This document shows, in pieces, positions 26,506 through 35,093 of a stretch of 64,000 bases of DNA. Position 1 is the stretch's first letter, and each line of letters begins with the position of its first letter. The position numbers were made by a program, and so were the translations under genes. The notes below the pieces were generated by a model. That model ran no database searches, had not been told where the DNA came from, and worked only from the letters and a program-made list of their open reading frames with translations. The DNA comes from Enterovibrio baiacu. GTDB taxonomy: Bacteria > Pseudomonadota > Gammaproteobacteria > Enterobacterales > Vibrionaceae. The stretch covers positions 124,001 through 188,000 of the forward strand of contig NZ_SCHN01000011.1 in NCBI RefSeq assembly GCF_004120195.1, in the 5' to 3' direction.

Positions 26506-28167
26506 TTAAGAATTTGCCTTTGTGCGAGACGAAATATTTGCGTCTTCAACGTACAGCACCTTGCTGATGATGTGGTGGCTGTTTAGGAAATCTAACCAAC
26601 GCACTTGGTGATGCTGCAGCTTGTCTCCCGGTCCTTTTACTTCGACAAACTGACAGGTATTTCCTTTCACCATGAAAAGATCAGGATGACCTGCACGGTT
26701 TGATTTCGGGTCGAACAATATGCGCTTAAAGCAGGCCACGAGTTGATGTGGCGCTAACGTCAGCAACGCGGCTTCGATCTGTGCTTTGTCGATATACCCC
26801 CAGAACACCCAATCATTGGCCAAACCCTGTTTTTCCTCAAACGTTTTGAGACGTTGTTTTACGCTTTCTTCTCGAGTTTGTTGTGCCAAAGCGTGCAAGC
26901 GTTCATCAATGGCAGATTGTCGCGCGGCGTAAAATTCAGAAGAAAACATGTCGCGAGGTGAACGTTGGAAGGGGTTTAAAAATGCCCCCGAAACAGGGCT
27001 GAAAATGATGTCCCAAAACGTCAAGCCAAAGAGTGCATTTAACAACAGGTTTTCGCTGAACCACACTGTCCAGCCTTGTTCGGTGAAATGCGCTGCGCTC
27101 GCCACTTCCACGCGTGTATCTAAGGGCAATGAAAGGTGAAGGTTTTCGTAAAGGTGCACGTTGGCAGTAGGGCAGGAAAAGTCGGTTTTCTTTGCCAATT
27201 GCTTTGCGATACGTGCCGCCACGTCTTTTTCATCTTCATTAAAGGGCTTTTCGAGCATGCTACTGACCAATTCGCTGGCACGTGTCCAATCCGCTTGCTT
27301 TATCGCGATACGGGCTTGTCGCTCCCTTGAGGGAGGCAAGTGTGATTGTGAAAACAGCATGGCGGCATCATCAATATTTCCTGCGCGCTCTTGTTCTCTC
27401 GCCAATTGGTTAATCAACCGTTGCCGTTTTCGTTCTAGCGGCGGCCACGCTGTTGTAAAAGGAAGCGCTTTGGGCAACTCAAGAAGGGCGTGTTTGTCTT
27501 TTTTCTCCAACAATTGCCAATATTGCTCAGAAAGAGAGGACAAATTTAGCCAGTCTTTCATTTGGTCTCTACTTGTAAACAACCTCTCCTCAGCAGTAAG
27601 TGATACGCTTTCGAACCGCTGAATACCTAGGTCACTTAAAACAAACTGGTTCAGGTCTTGTCGCGCGTTACCAAAATACAAGAGTAGGAAAATTGGCATC
27701 ACATCGAGCCGAACATGCAGACACGAAAATGTCAGCGGTTCTGGGGTGGGGGAGTGCATAGCAATCTCTTCGATAAGGTCAGCTTTCTTACTTTTTTTAT
27801 TCAGCGGCAAGGCGGCGAAGTGACTGAGCAGTTCGGGTTTGGTCAACAGTGAACAAAGGGCATCAAAAGGAGGTGCGTATTCAATATCAATGAGATGTGC
27901 TTCTGCGAGGGCAGAGATGACATGCGGCAGGTTGTCGATTTCGGGGTAATTGAGTTTGTCTTCACGAAACCAGTGGCCTTTTCGGGAAAGAAATCGCACC
28001 AACAAACATTGTGCATTGATGGGTAAGTCACGAAAAGCCGTTATCCAGTCACCTTCTTCTTGGGTAAGAAGATCGCCGTAACGCGCGGTTACGGTGTCGA
28101 TGATAGAAGCAAAATTAGCAAGGTAATAATGCGGTGGTAGATCTGGCAGAACAGCAGTATCGGTCAT
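26506..28167 (-). CDS. VRR-NUC nuclease, bacterial FAN1-like
   Basis: Structure-specific nuclease of 553 residues resembling the bacterial FAN1 group, which acts on branched DNA and interstrand-crosslink-type lesions. The C-terminal VRR-NUC domain (about residues 480-545) shows the PD-(D/E)xK core: AGHPDLFM with the catalytic Asp, then CQFVEVKGPGDKLQHHQ with the Glu-x-Lys pair, and the trailing QxxW. The long N-terminal part contains the SAP-like and TPR-rich regions expected (repeated A/R/Q-rich helices such as IKQADWTRASELV). The start ATG at 28167 lacks a strong ribosome-binding site. It is divergent from the Nudix/PAP2 gene, with about 100 bp between starts. Confidence 0.88.
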   Translation of the reverse strand: MTDTAVLPDLPPHYYLANFASIIDTVTARYGDLLTQEEGDWITAFRDLPINAQCLLVRFLSRKGHWFREDKLNYPEIDNLPHVISALAEAHLIDIEYAPPFDALCSLLTKPELLSHFAALPLNKKSKKADLIEEIAMHSPTPEPLTFSCLHVRLDVMPIFLLLYFGNARQDLNQFVLSDLGIQRFESVSLTAEERLFTSRDQMKDWLNLSSLSEQYWQLLEKKDKHALLELPKALPFTTAWPPLERKRQRLINQLAREQERAGNIDDAAMLFSQSHLPPSRERQARIAIKQADWTRASELVSSMLEKPFNEDEKDVAARIAKQLAKKTDFSCPTANVHLYENLHLSLPLDTRVEVASAAHFTEQGWTVWFSENLLLNALFGLTFWDIIFSPVSGAFLNPFQRSPRDMFSSEFYAARQSAIDERLHALAQQTREESVKQRLKTFEEKQGLANDWVFWGYIDKAQIEAALLTLAPHQLVACFKRILFDPKSNRAGHPDLFMVKGNTCQFVEVKGPGDKLQHHQVRWLDFLNSHHIISKVLYVEDANISSRTKANS

Positions 28168-28270
28168 TGTAGTGAACGGTTGGGAATACGAACGTTTGAT
28201 TATGACTGCCTCTTGGTGATGTCACAAACGGACGTGGCTAGGAATGAGAATAATAAAGGACACGTTTACG

Positions 28271-29734
28271 GTGAAAATGCGGAAACTGTTAATCGGGCTA
28301 GGGGTTATGTTTTCTGCGTTTGTGGGAGCGGAGCCAGCGAAGAATTCAATCAACAGTACATTGCCGATCAAAGCGGCAGATTGCTTGGTGGTGGATAAAG
28401 ACAAAAATATCTTGATGATCGAAGAAGCCATCAGCGGAAAATATGCGATACCGGGTGGTTCAATCATTGGTGACGAAACGCCAGAGATGGCTGCAAAGCG
28501 CGAAACATTTGAAGAAACAGGGTTAGTGGTTAACGTCGGAAAACAAATCGCGCGTACCTATAATTCCGCCCTGTATGCCTGTGAGTTGGCGACGCCTGCG
28601 CGTTTCTACATGGATAAACATGGCCAACGCATTGTGATGGTTTGGACGGCACCGCACTTCGGCAAAGAAGTCACGCGCGTACTGTTGAATGCCGACAATA
28701 AAGCCATGCGAAGCAACTATCGTTTCCCTGAACACAAATGGCAATTTCCCAATTGGGTCCCCGACGTGCCGCCAAGCACATTTCTATTTTCTCCAGGTGA
28801 AATTGGCACCTTGATTCCATTCTATGAATCCCAATTGATCATGCTGCAAGAATGGCAAAATACGATTTCAAGTAGCGGTTTGACCTTGTTTTTATCCAAG
28901 TTGGTCATTCTGTTTGGCTGTATTTTTTCGCCGCTGTTTTTTCTACTGACGTTACCCCTTATTCGAAGCTATCAAGGCCATCGCGCTTTACTGATATACG
29001 GAGCAGGGATGCTTTCTATGGCGACGCTCACCTTGATTCTGAGTACTGTGATTGTTGTTCCTCGTCCGTACTTTATTGACCCTGTGTTCGGCGTGCACAA
29101 TACCTTAGGTTATACCTTGCCAAGTACCATGGTGACCTTGACGACCATGCTGTTTGGCTGGGTGTGGATGACGTCAAAAACCGCTGAGAAACACCGTAAA
29201 GCACGGTGGTTGATTATGATGGGCGGCATCCTATCGATTCTGTTTGTCAGCCTCAAAGTCATGTTGCTGGGTGAGCACTACCCATCCGATGTATTGGTTG
29301 GCATAGCATTGGGCGTAGCGGGCACGTTTGGCCTTCATCACGTCAGAAAGTGGCGATTCGAGGACAGACGCTACGTGTTGATATCCGCGCGCTTCTGGGT
29401 TGCGGCGTTTGCCGTTATAGCGGCCATCGGCGGGATCATTCATAAACCTCACATTATTTATCTATCAGCGGTGTGTCTTGGCGTTTACAGTGCCTTGATG
29501 TGGCTAAAGTTCTTCCCCGTGTATGTTTCACCGGTTAAGCGACATGTTAAGTTGACGTTCTTTTCGCTGCTCTCCATCGGCGTACTGGCTATTGCGGCTG
29601 TTGATTATTGGTTAACAGCGAAATATGCCGTGAACACCGTGATAGTGGCGGTGCATTGTGGCGCGCTTTGGGCGATTGCCGTGTGGCTGTTGGTCGTGGC
29701 ACCTCGGATGTTACCAAAGGTGTTGAAAATCTGA
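28271..29734 (+). CDS. Exported Nudix hydrolase fused to a PAP2-like membrane domain
   Basis: A 487-residue fusion. An N-terminal signal (MRKLLIGLGVMFSAFVGA) places the Nudix domain outside the cytoplasm. The Nudix box is perfect (GSIIGDE, x7, RETFEETGL), so pyrophosphohydrolase activity on a lipid-linked or nucleotide-type substrate is likely. From about residue 215 there are several membrane segments of the PAP2 phosphatase type, but its motifs are eroded: C1 keeps VPRP without the Lys, C2 reads PSTM instead of PSGH, and C3 keeps HYPSD but lacks the Arg. I chose the GTG at 28271 for its AAAGGA site; ATGs at 28244 and 28277 are alternatives. Fusions of this architecture are known; the lost residues are notable. 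Confidence 0.85.
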   Translation: MKMRKLLIGLGVMFSAFVGAEPAKNSINSTLPIKAADCLVVDKDKNILMIEEAISGKYAIPGGSIIGDETPEMAAKRETFEETGLVVNVGKQIARTYNSALYACELATPARFYMDKHGQRIVMVWTAPHFGKEVTRVLLNADNKAMRSNYRFPEHKWQFPNWVPDVPPSTFLFSPGEIGTLIPFYESQLIMLQEWQNTISSSGLTLFLSKLVILFGCIFSPLFFLLTLPLIRSYQGHRALLIYGAGMLSMATLTLILSTVIVVPRPYFIDPVFGVHNTLGYTLPSTMVTLTTMLFGWVWMTSKTAEKHRKARWLIMMGGILSILFVSLKVMLLGEHYPSDVLVGIALGVAGTFGLHHVRKWRFEDRRYVLISARFWVAAFAVIAAIGGIIHKPHIIYLSAVCLGVYSALMWLKFFPVYVSPVKRHVKLTFFSLLSIGVLAIAAVDYWLTAKYAVNTVIVAVHCGALWAIAVWLLVVAPRMLPKVLKI

Positions 29735-29975
29735 TTCTAGTCGGTGTGAGCATATGTTCACGCCATGTACTTCGCTGAACACCTTGAATAAGCGGCTGAA
29801 ATTACACTGGCTGAATTGAAAGCTTTGTGTTTTCAGCCGCTTTTACATTGAATCGAAGAGGAAATCCGCTTTGAAGCCGCCCTTGGCTGTTGTAAAGTTA
29901 TGCGCAGTTGAATAATCCGCAAACTGCCAGTTGCCGTAAGGATCCACGGTGCAATTTCTGGCTTCAGGGAGCAAG

Positions 29976-32900
29976 ATGTTACCAGTACTCAATCATCAAC
30001 ATACGCTTGACCCAGTGGTAGGGCGTTATCTTGATACGCTAAAAGCGTTGGGTTTCCAAGGTGAAACCGAAACTTTCTATGCGAGCCGCCTTGCGGTCGC
30101 CACGGACAACTCTGTTTACCAGATGTTGCCTCAAGCCGTTATTTTTCCTACGTCTACGCATGATTTAACCCTTGTGGGTAAAGCCTCTCTAAACGGCGAT
30201 TTTGATGCGATCCGCTTTTCTGCGCGCGGCGGCGGCACGGGCACGAACGGCCAATCACTCACACAGCATGTTGTCGTCGACGTTTCTCGTCACATGCAAA
30301 AAGTGCTCGAAGTGAATCCAGAGGAAGGCTGGGTGCGTGTTCAAGCCGGTGTGGTGAAAGACGCACTCAATGATGCACTTCGTCCACACGGTTTCTTCTT
30401 TTCTCCCGATTTGTCGACCAGTAACCGTGCGACGGTCGGTGGTATGGTGAATACCGATGCGTCGGGTCAAGGCTCACTGCGGTATGGCAAAACCTCTGAC
30501 CATGTTCTGGCACTGAAAGCGGTACTCGCAGATGGTTCCGAGCTGGATACGGAATCGCTTCAATATGCCGACGTGCAAGCCACTGAACGCCAAGATTATG
30601 CAGGACATGCGCTGCGTGAAGTGTCGCGTATCTGCCGAGAAAAACGCGCGGATATCGATGCGAAATTCCCGCCGCTGAACCGCTTCTTGACCGGCTATGA
30701 CCTGAAAAACGCTTACAACCCGGAACAAGACACCTTTGATATCGCACGTGTGTTGTGTGGTGCGGAAGGTTCTCTGGGTTTTATTTCAGAAGCCAAACTG
30801 AATATTACCCCCATCCCTAAAGCCCGCACCTTGTTGAACGTGAAATACGACAGCTTTGATTCTGCATTGCGCAGTGCACCTGTGATGGTGGAAGCAAATG
30901 CGTTGTCGGTAGAAACCGTTGACTCACGGGTTTTAAATCTGGCGCGCGAAGACATTGTCTGGAACACGGTCAAAGATCTGTTGACCGATGTGCCGGGCAA
31001 AGACATGCAGGGCATCAACATTGTTGAGTTCGCGGGCAACGACGTGAGTGAGATTGAGGCTCAGGTTGCATCACTGTGCGAGCGATTGGATGTGCTGGTC
31101 GAAGCCGGTGATAAAGGCGTGATTGGTTATCAGGTCTGTAACGACTTGGCGTCTATCAACAAAATCTACAATATGCGTAAGAAAGCCGTGGGTCTACTTG
31201 GTGCGGCAAAAGGCGCAGCTAAACCTGTCGCGTTTACAGAAGATACGTGTGTGCCGCCAGAGAACCTTGCTGACTTTATTGTAGAGTTCCGCGCGTTGCT
31301 GGATAGCCATAACCTGAATTACGGCATGTTTGGCCATGTGGATGCCGGTGTGCTTCATGTGCGTCCCGCGCTTGATTTGTGCGATCCCGAGCAAGAACTG
31401 CTGATGAAGACAATCTCTGATCAAGTGGTTGCGCTGGTGGCGAAATACGGCGGCTTGATGTGGGGTGAGCACGGTAAAGGCTTCCGTTCAGAGTACGGCC
31501 CTGACTTCTTCGGGGAAGACTTGTTTAACGAGCTGCGCAAAGTCAAAGCGGCGTTCGATCCGCATAACCGCATGAACCCGGGCAAGATCTGTACGCCTTT
31601 TGAAAGTTCTGATGAATTGGTGAAAGTGGACGGCGAAAAACGCGGTGCCTTTGACCGACAAATCCCGATTCAAGTGCGTGATAGCTTCCGCCAAGCGATG
31701 GAATGTAATGGTAACGGCTTGTGTTTTAACTACGACACCAGCTCTCCAATGTGTCCGTCGATGAAGATCAGTTATGACCGTCGCCATTCGCCAAAAGGCC
31801 GCGCAGGTATCGTGCGTGAATGGCTGCGATTATTGGCAGAGCAGGGTGTTGATCCATTAGTACTTGAAAAAGAGCTGATGGATAAGACGCCATCGATTCG
31901 TCAAATTTTCGAACGCTTCAAAAACACGTGGATGGCGAAGAAAGACGATTACGATTTCTCCCATGAAGTGATGGAAGCGATGAATGGTTGCTTGGCGTGT
32001 AAAGCCTGTGCAACCCAATGCCCGATTAAAGTGGACGTGCCAAGTTTCCGTTCGCGCTTTATTAACCTCTATTACAGTCGTTATCAGCGTCCTGCTAAGG
32101 ACTACCTCGTTGCAAACATCGAAACCATGCTGCCTTGGATGGCAAAAGCGCCTGTGCTCATCAATGCGATGACTCAGCCGAAATGGGCGAAAGCGGCGAC
32201 GAAGGCCACCATTGGGTATGTTGATGCGCCTGCGTTGTCTGTGCCGACATTGATGGAATCGCTCGACGGGCATCATGCCACCAAGTTTGATTTGCAGTGG
32301 CTACAGGCGTTGAGTGCGTCAGAGCGTTCTCGTTACGTACTGATTGTGCAAGACCCTTTCACCAGCTTCTATGAAGCGGATGTGGTGCGTGATTTGGTGT
32401 CTCTGATTGAAAAACTGGGTAAAAAACCCATGCTTCTGCCATTCAAGCCAAACGGAAAAGCGCAGCACATTAAAGGTTTCTTGAAGAAGTTTGCGAAAAC
32501 CGCGGCGAACACAGCAGAGTTTCTAAACCAAATTGCTGAGCTTGATGTGCCGATGCTCGGTGTCGATCCAGCGTTGGTACTATGTTACCGCGATGAGTAC
32601 AACGAAATCTTGGGAGACAAGCGTGGCGACTACCAAGTACTGACTGCTCATGAATGGCTGATTGAAGAAATCAATCACCAGCCAACCAAAGAGCAAGCAG
32701 ACACAGATGCGTGGTACTTGTTTGCACATTGTACTGAAAAAACCAAGATGCCTAATGCAGAAGCCGAATGGGGCAAGATTTTTGCGCACTTTGGCGGGAA
32801 AATGGAAGCCGTCGCAGTGGGTTGTTGTGGCATGGCAGGCACCTATGGCCATGAATCCGACAAGCTGGAAAACTCAAAAGGCATTTACGGTCTGAGTTGG

Positions 32901-33029
32901 AAGCCGCGTCTTGAATCGTTACCACCAACGCGAACCATGGCAACGGGCTATTCGTGCCGCAGCCAAGTAAAGCGATTTGAGCATCATAAAATGCTTCACC
33001 CTGTGCAAGTGTTGCTCAAGCTGGTGTAA
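29976..33029 (+). CDS. ydiJ: YdiJ: FAD and Fe-S oxidoreductase (D-2-hydroxyglutarate dehydrogenase-like)
   Basis: Two-part enzyme of 1,017 residues, close in length and sequence to E. coli YdiJ (1,018), for which D-2-hydroxyglutarate dehydrogenase activity has been reported. The N-terminal FAD-binding PCMH/VAO domain shows RGGGTGTNGQ and STSNRATVGGM; a FAD-oxidase C-terminal domain follows. The C-terminal third is a GlpC-like Fe-S part with the 4Fe-4S clusters CNGNGLC...CPSMK and CLACKACATQCPIK, then the Cys-rich GCCGMAGTYGHE and SCRSQVKR motifs. The ATG at 29976 has AGGGAG just upstream; the GTG at 29949 would add nine unsupported residues. It is likely cytoplasmic and membrane-associated, passing electrons to quinone (inference). 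Confidence 0.93.
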   Translation: MLPVLNHQHTLDPVVGRYLDTLKALGFQGETETFYASRLAVATDNSVYQMLPQAVIFPTSTHDLTLVGKASLNGDFDAIRFSARGGGTGTNGQSLTQHVVVDVSRHMQKVLEVNPEEGWVRVQAGVVKDALNDALRPHGFFFSPDLSTSNRATVGGMVNTDASGQGSLRYGKTSDHVLALKAVLADGSELDTESLQYADVQATERQDYAGHALREVSRICREKRADIDAKFPPLNRFLTGYDLKNAYNPEQDTFDIARVLCGAEGSLGFISEAKLNITPIPKARTLLNVKYDSFDSALRSAPVMVEANALSVETVDSRVLNLAREDIVWNTVKDLLTDVPGKDMQGINIVEFAGNDVSEIEAQVASLCERLDVLVEAGDKGVIGYQVCNDLASINKIYNMRKKAVGLLGAAKGAAKPVAFTEDTCVPPENLADFIVEFRALLDSHNLNYGMFGHVDAGVLHVRPALDLCDPEQELLMKTISDQVVALVAKYGGLMWGEHGKGFRSEYGPDFFGEDLFNELRKVKAAFDPHNRMNPGKICTPFESSDELVKVDGEKRGAFDRQIPIQVRDSFRQAMECNGNGLCFNYDTSSPMCPSMKISYDRRHSPKGRAGIVREWLRLLAEQGVDPLVLEKELMDKTPSIRQIFERFKNTWMAKKDDYDFSHEVMEAMNGCLACKACATQCPIKVDVPSFRSRFINLYYSRYQRPAKDYLVANIETMLPWMAKAPVLINAMTQPKWAKAATKATIGYVDAPALSVPTLMESLDGHHATKFDLQWLQALSASERSRYVLIVQDPFTSFYEADVVRDLVSLIEKLGKKPMLLPFKPNGKAQHIKGFLKKFAKTAANTAEFLNQIAELDVPMLGVDPALVLCYRDEYNEILGDKRGDYQVLTAHEWLIEEINHQPTKEQADTDAWYLFAHCTEKTKMPNAEAEWGKIFAHFGGKMEAVAVGCCGMAGTYGHESDKLENSKGIYGLSWKPRLESLPPTRTMATGYSCRSQVKRFEHHKMLHPVQVLLKLV

Positions 33030-33055
33030 GCCATTTTGCTTTTCATTCAATATCA

Positions 33056-33086
33056 TAAAGGGGCGTTTGCCCCTTTTCTTTTTCTG
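33056..33086 (+). terminator. Terminator of ydiJ
   Basis: AAAGGGGC and GCCCCTTT around a GTTT loop, followed by TCTTTTTCT, 27 bp after the ydiJ stop. Confidence 0.85.
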
Positions 33087-33271
33087 AACCATCAGCTTCT
33101 TCTCATACCAAGCATGTAAAAAGTCACGATTTTACACGGCGTCGCAATAGTAGAGCGGGGCGAGCTGAAGGAGCTGATAGGCTTACCGATAACCCTTTAC
33201 CCAAACAACGCATTGCCGAACGTGTGCTTTGTGTTTGTTGGGTGTGCCTTTTTAGAAAGGAGTCTGTCGTT

Positions 33272-33691
33272 ATGTCTTCACTTCAGCCACATCTTACGTT
33301 TCATGGCATGTGTCGAGACGCGCTTCAGTTTTACGCTGATGCACTTGATGGTAAGGTCGTTACATTAAGTACCTTTGACGAATCGCCCGTCGAATTTCCT
33401 TCTCATTTTCTCAATCGCGTCATGCATGCAGAATTTGTTTCTCCTGAGCTTTCTTTTTTCGCGTCAGATGGCCTTGATGACTCGCTAGCGCAGGGGTCGG
33501 GGGATGTCGCCTTCCATGTCAGGTTCACAGAGCAGACGCGTCAGGACGTGGTTTTTTCTGCATTGTCAGATCAGGGGCAGATCATCATGCCGTTGGACTA
33601 TACGTTCTGGGGGGTAAGGTTTGGGATAGTGACGGACAAGTTTGGTATACGCTGGATGTTAAGTTGTTCGGCGGAGAGCCCTAAAGACTAA
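33272..33691 (+). CDS. VOC (glyoxalase/PhnB-like) family protein
   Basis: A 139-residue protein with the PhnB-type vicinal-oxygen-chelate fold: PHLTFHGMCRDALQFYADAL at the start (typical PYL.F.G.c.EAl.FY), MHAEFVSPELSFFASDG in the middle and DYTFWGVRFGIVTDKFGIRWML at the end. Members include dioxygenases, resistance proteins and many of unknown substrate, so the substrate cannot be named. The ATG at 33272 has AGGAG upstream; the longer frame from 33224 adds unsupported residues. It is monocistronic and convergent with aqpZ. Confidence 0.85.
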   Translation: MSSLQPHLTFHGMCRDALQFYADALDGKVVTLSTFDESPVEFPSHFLNRVMHAEFVSPELSFFASDGLDDSLAQGSGDVAFHVRFTEQTRQDVVFSALSDQGQIIMPLDYTFWGVRFGIVTDKFGIRWMLSCSAESPKD

Positions 33692-33754
33692 ACGCCTCCG
33701 AAACCAAGCAATGAAGTGAGCAAGGTGTCAGAGGCGTTAACGTTAGCGGCGTTA

Positions 33755-33780
33755 GAATCAGGTTTATCGAAACCTGATTC
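33755..33780. terminator. Perfect 11-bp hairpin between the VOC and aqpZ genes
   Basis: GAATCAGGTTT and AAACCTGATTC around an ATCG loop, midway between two convergent genes. There is no T-run on either strand, so it may be a mRNA 3'-end stabiliser or weak terminator. A second, looser pair (AACGCCTC at 33691 with GAGGCGTT at 33731) lies just before it. Confidence 0.5.
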
Positions 33781-33789
33781 GTAACAAGA

Positions 33790-34482
33790 TCAGTCTTCGT
33801 TAGGGCTTAACCAGCGGTAAATAACACCTGCTAGGATGGCGCCAATCAGTGGTGCAACCCAGAACAGCCAAAGCTGTGAAAGTGCCCAGTCGCCAACAAA
33901 CACGGCAGGACCAGTGCTTCGCGCAGGGTTAACAGAGGTGTTGGTCACTGGAATACTGATGAGGTGGATCAGTGTGAGTGACAAACCAATCGCAAGACCC
34001 GCAAAGCCTGGGCTAGACAGCTTGTGCGTCGCACCAAGAATGACGATCAAGAACATGAAGGTCATCAAGACTTCGGTGATAAAGCCCGATGTTAAATCGT
34101 AGCCGCCTGGTGAGTGTTCGCCGTAGCCATTGGACGCGAGGCCACCGGCTAAATCAAACCCCGGCTGACCGCTGGCGATCATATAAACAGCGTAAGCACC
34201 GGCAATACCGCCCGCAACCTGAACGACAATGTAAGGTAAAAGCTCACTGGTTGGAAAACGTCCGCCAGCCCAAAGGCCAACAGAGACAGCAGGGTTTAGG
34301 TGGCAACCGGAGATATGACCAATCGCATAGGCCATGGTGACCACGGTTAAACCGAAAGCCAGTGAAACACCTAAATAACCGATGCCAACGTCGGGTACTC
34401 CAGCTGCTAAAACAGCACTACCGCAGCCTCCCAGAACTAACCAAAACGTACCGATGAATTCGGCAGTTAATTTTTTCAACAT
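33790..34482 (-). CDS. aqpZ: Aquaporin Z
   Basis: Inner-membrane water channel of 230 residues with six membrane helices. Both NPA boxes are present: [17 protein letters not shown] and [14 protein letters not shown]. The selectivity-filter residues typical of water-only channels appear as His in LIHLISIP, Thr in VTNTSVNP and Arg in NPARS, supporting AqpZ rather than a glycerol facilitator. Start ATG at 34482 with AAGGA upstream. It would support rapid osmotic adjustment, sensible for a marine or estuarine bacterium. Confidence 0.95.
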   Translation of the reverse strand: MLKKLTAEFIGTFWLVLGGCGSAVLAAGVPDVGIGYLGVSLAFGLTVVTMAYAIGHISGCHLNPAVSVGLWAGGRFPTSELLPYIVVQVAGGIAGAYAVYMIASGQPGFDLAGGLASNGYGEHSPGGYDLTSGFITEVLMTFMFLIVILGATHKLSSPGFAGLAIGLSLTLIHLISIPVTNTSVNPARSTGPAVFVGDWALSQLWLFWVAPLIGAILAGVIYRWLSPNED

Positions 34483-34836
34483 AACAAAGCGTCCTTTTCA
34501 CATCGCCTCGTATCGGCGAATTGTTTTAATGCAAAAATATGGAGTAGGAGTTGTTCCTGTACTGCGCTTTAAACGTAGCACATTGTATGGCTTTGTCCGC
34601 TTTAGGTGGATTAACCCCACTAAGCGACAAGCGTTTAAACGACTTCAGCCGCACGGAAAGGGTCACATACATCGTAGAAAGCTGATGGAGTGTGTGATGC
34701 ATATTTCGAAGGGAAGTGGGCGAAAGCGCGCGGAATAACTTGGATTTAGAAGATATACTCTATTGAAAATCAAATCGTTGCCTTGACTAAGGCGTTAAGC
34801 AATGATCACTACGTAACGCCAAAGCGAGGCTTGTAA
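34483..34836. other. Intergenic region between aqpZ and the 51-residue gene
   Basis: 354 bp. A short inverted repeat, GGCGTTA at 34791 and TAACGCC at 34814, lies just before the small gene. An open frame that overlaps the aqpZ 5' end and runs to 34738 shows no protein-like pattern and no ribosome-binding site. I see no RNA gene. Confidence 0.4.
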
Positions 34837-34992
34837 ATGATTAAGATTGTTTTCATTGTTGGTTTGATACTCGTTGGACTTCTGGCAGCCAAATTTGTGG
34901 ATGAAAAAATGCAAAAGAAGATTGCCATCGTGTTTGTTGCCCTTGTGGCCGTTGCTGTTATTAGCCTTGTTGTTTCCGAACTCATTCGCTAG
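34837..34992 (+). CDS. Small two-helix membrane protein (51 residues)
   Basis: ATG-initiated frame with GCGAGG eight bases upstream. Residues 4-19 (IVFIVGLILVGLLAAK) and 29-48 (IAIVFVALVAVAVISLVVSE) are hydrophobic helices separated by a charged loop (FVDEKMQKK), which predicts a helical hairpin in the inner membrane with a short charged turn. A strong bidirectional terminator follows 40 bp after the stop. I do not recognise a named family; function unknown. The ribosome-binding site, helix pattern and terminator make it a credible gene. Confidence 0.7.
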   Translation: MIKIVFIVGLILVGLLAAKFVDEKMQKKIAIVFVALVAVAVISLVVSELIR

Positions 34993-35032
34993 CAACGCCA
35001 GCTTAGTACTTTAAATACCTAGCGACAGCTAA

Positions 35033-35063
35033 AAAAAAGCGAACCATTTGGTTCGCTTTTTTC
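35033..35063. terminator. Bidirectional terminator between the small membrane gene and ygiQ
   Basis: AAAAAGCGAACCA and TGGTTCGCTTTTTT form a strong stem with A- and T-runs on the two sides. Confidence 0.88.
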
Positions 35064-35093
35064 GTTTCTATTTAGTAAGAAACCGGATGACGC

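Noticed and set aside
28180-28398. 72-residue plus-strand frame upstream of and overlapping the Nudix/PAP2 gene
   Set aside because: It overlaps the signal peptide region in another frame and has no ribosome-binding site.
34382-34738. 118-residue plus-strand frame between aqpZ and the small membrane gene
   Set aside because: It overlaps the aqpZ start on the opposite strand and has no domain or start signal.
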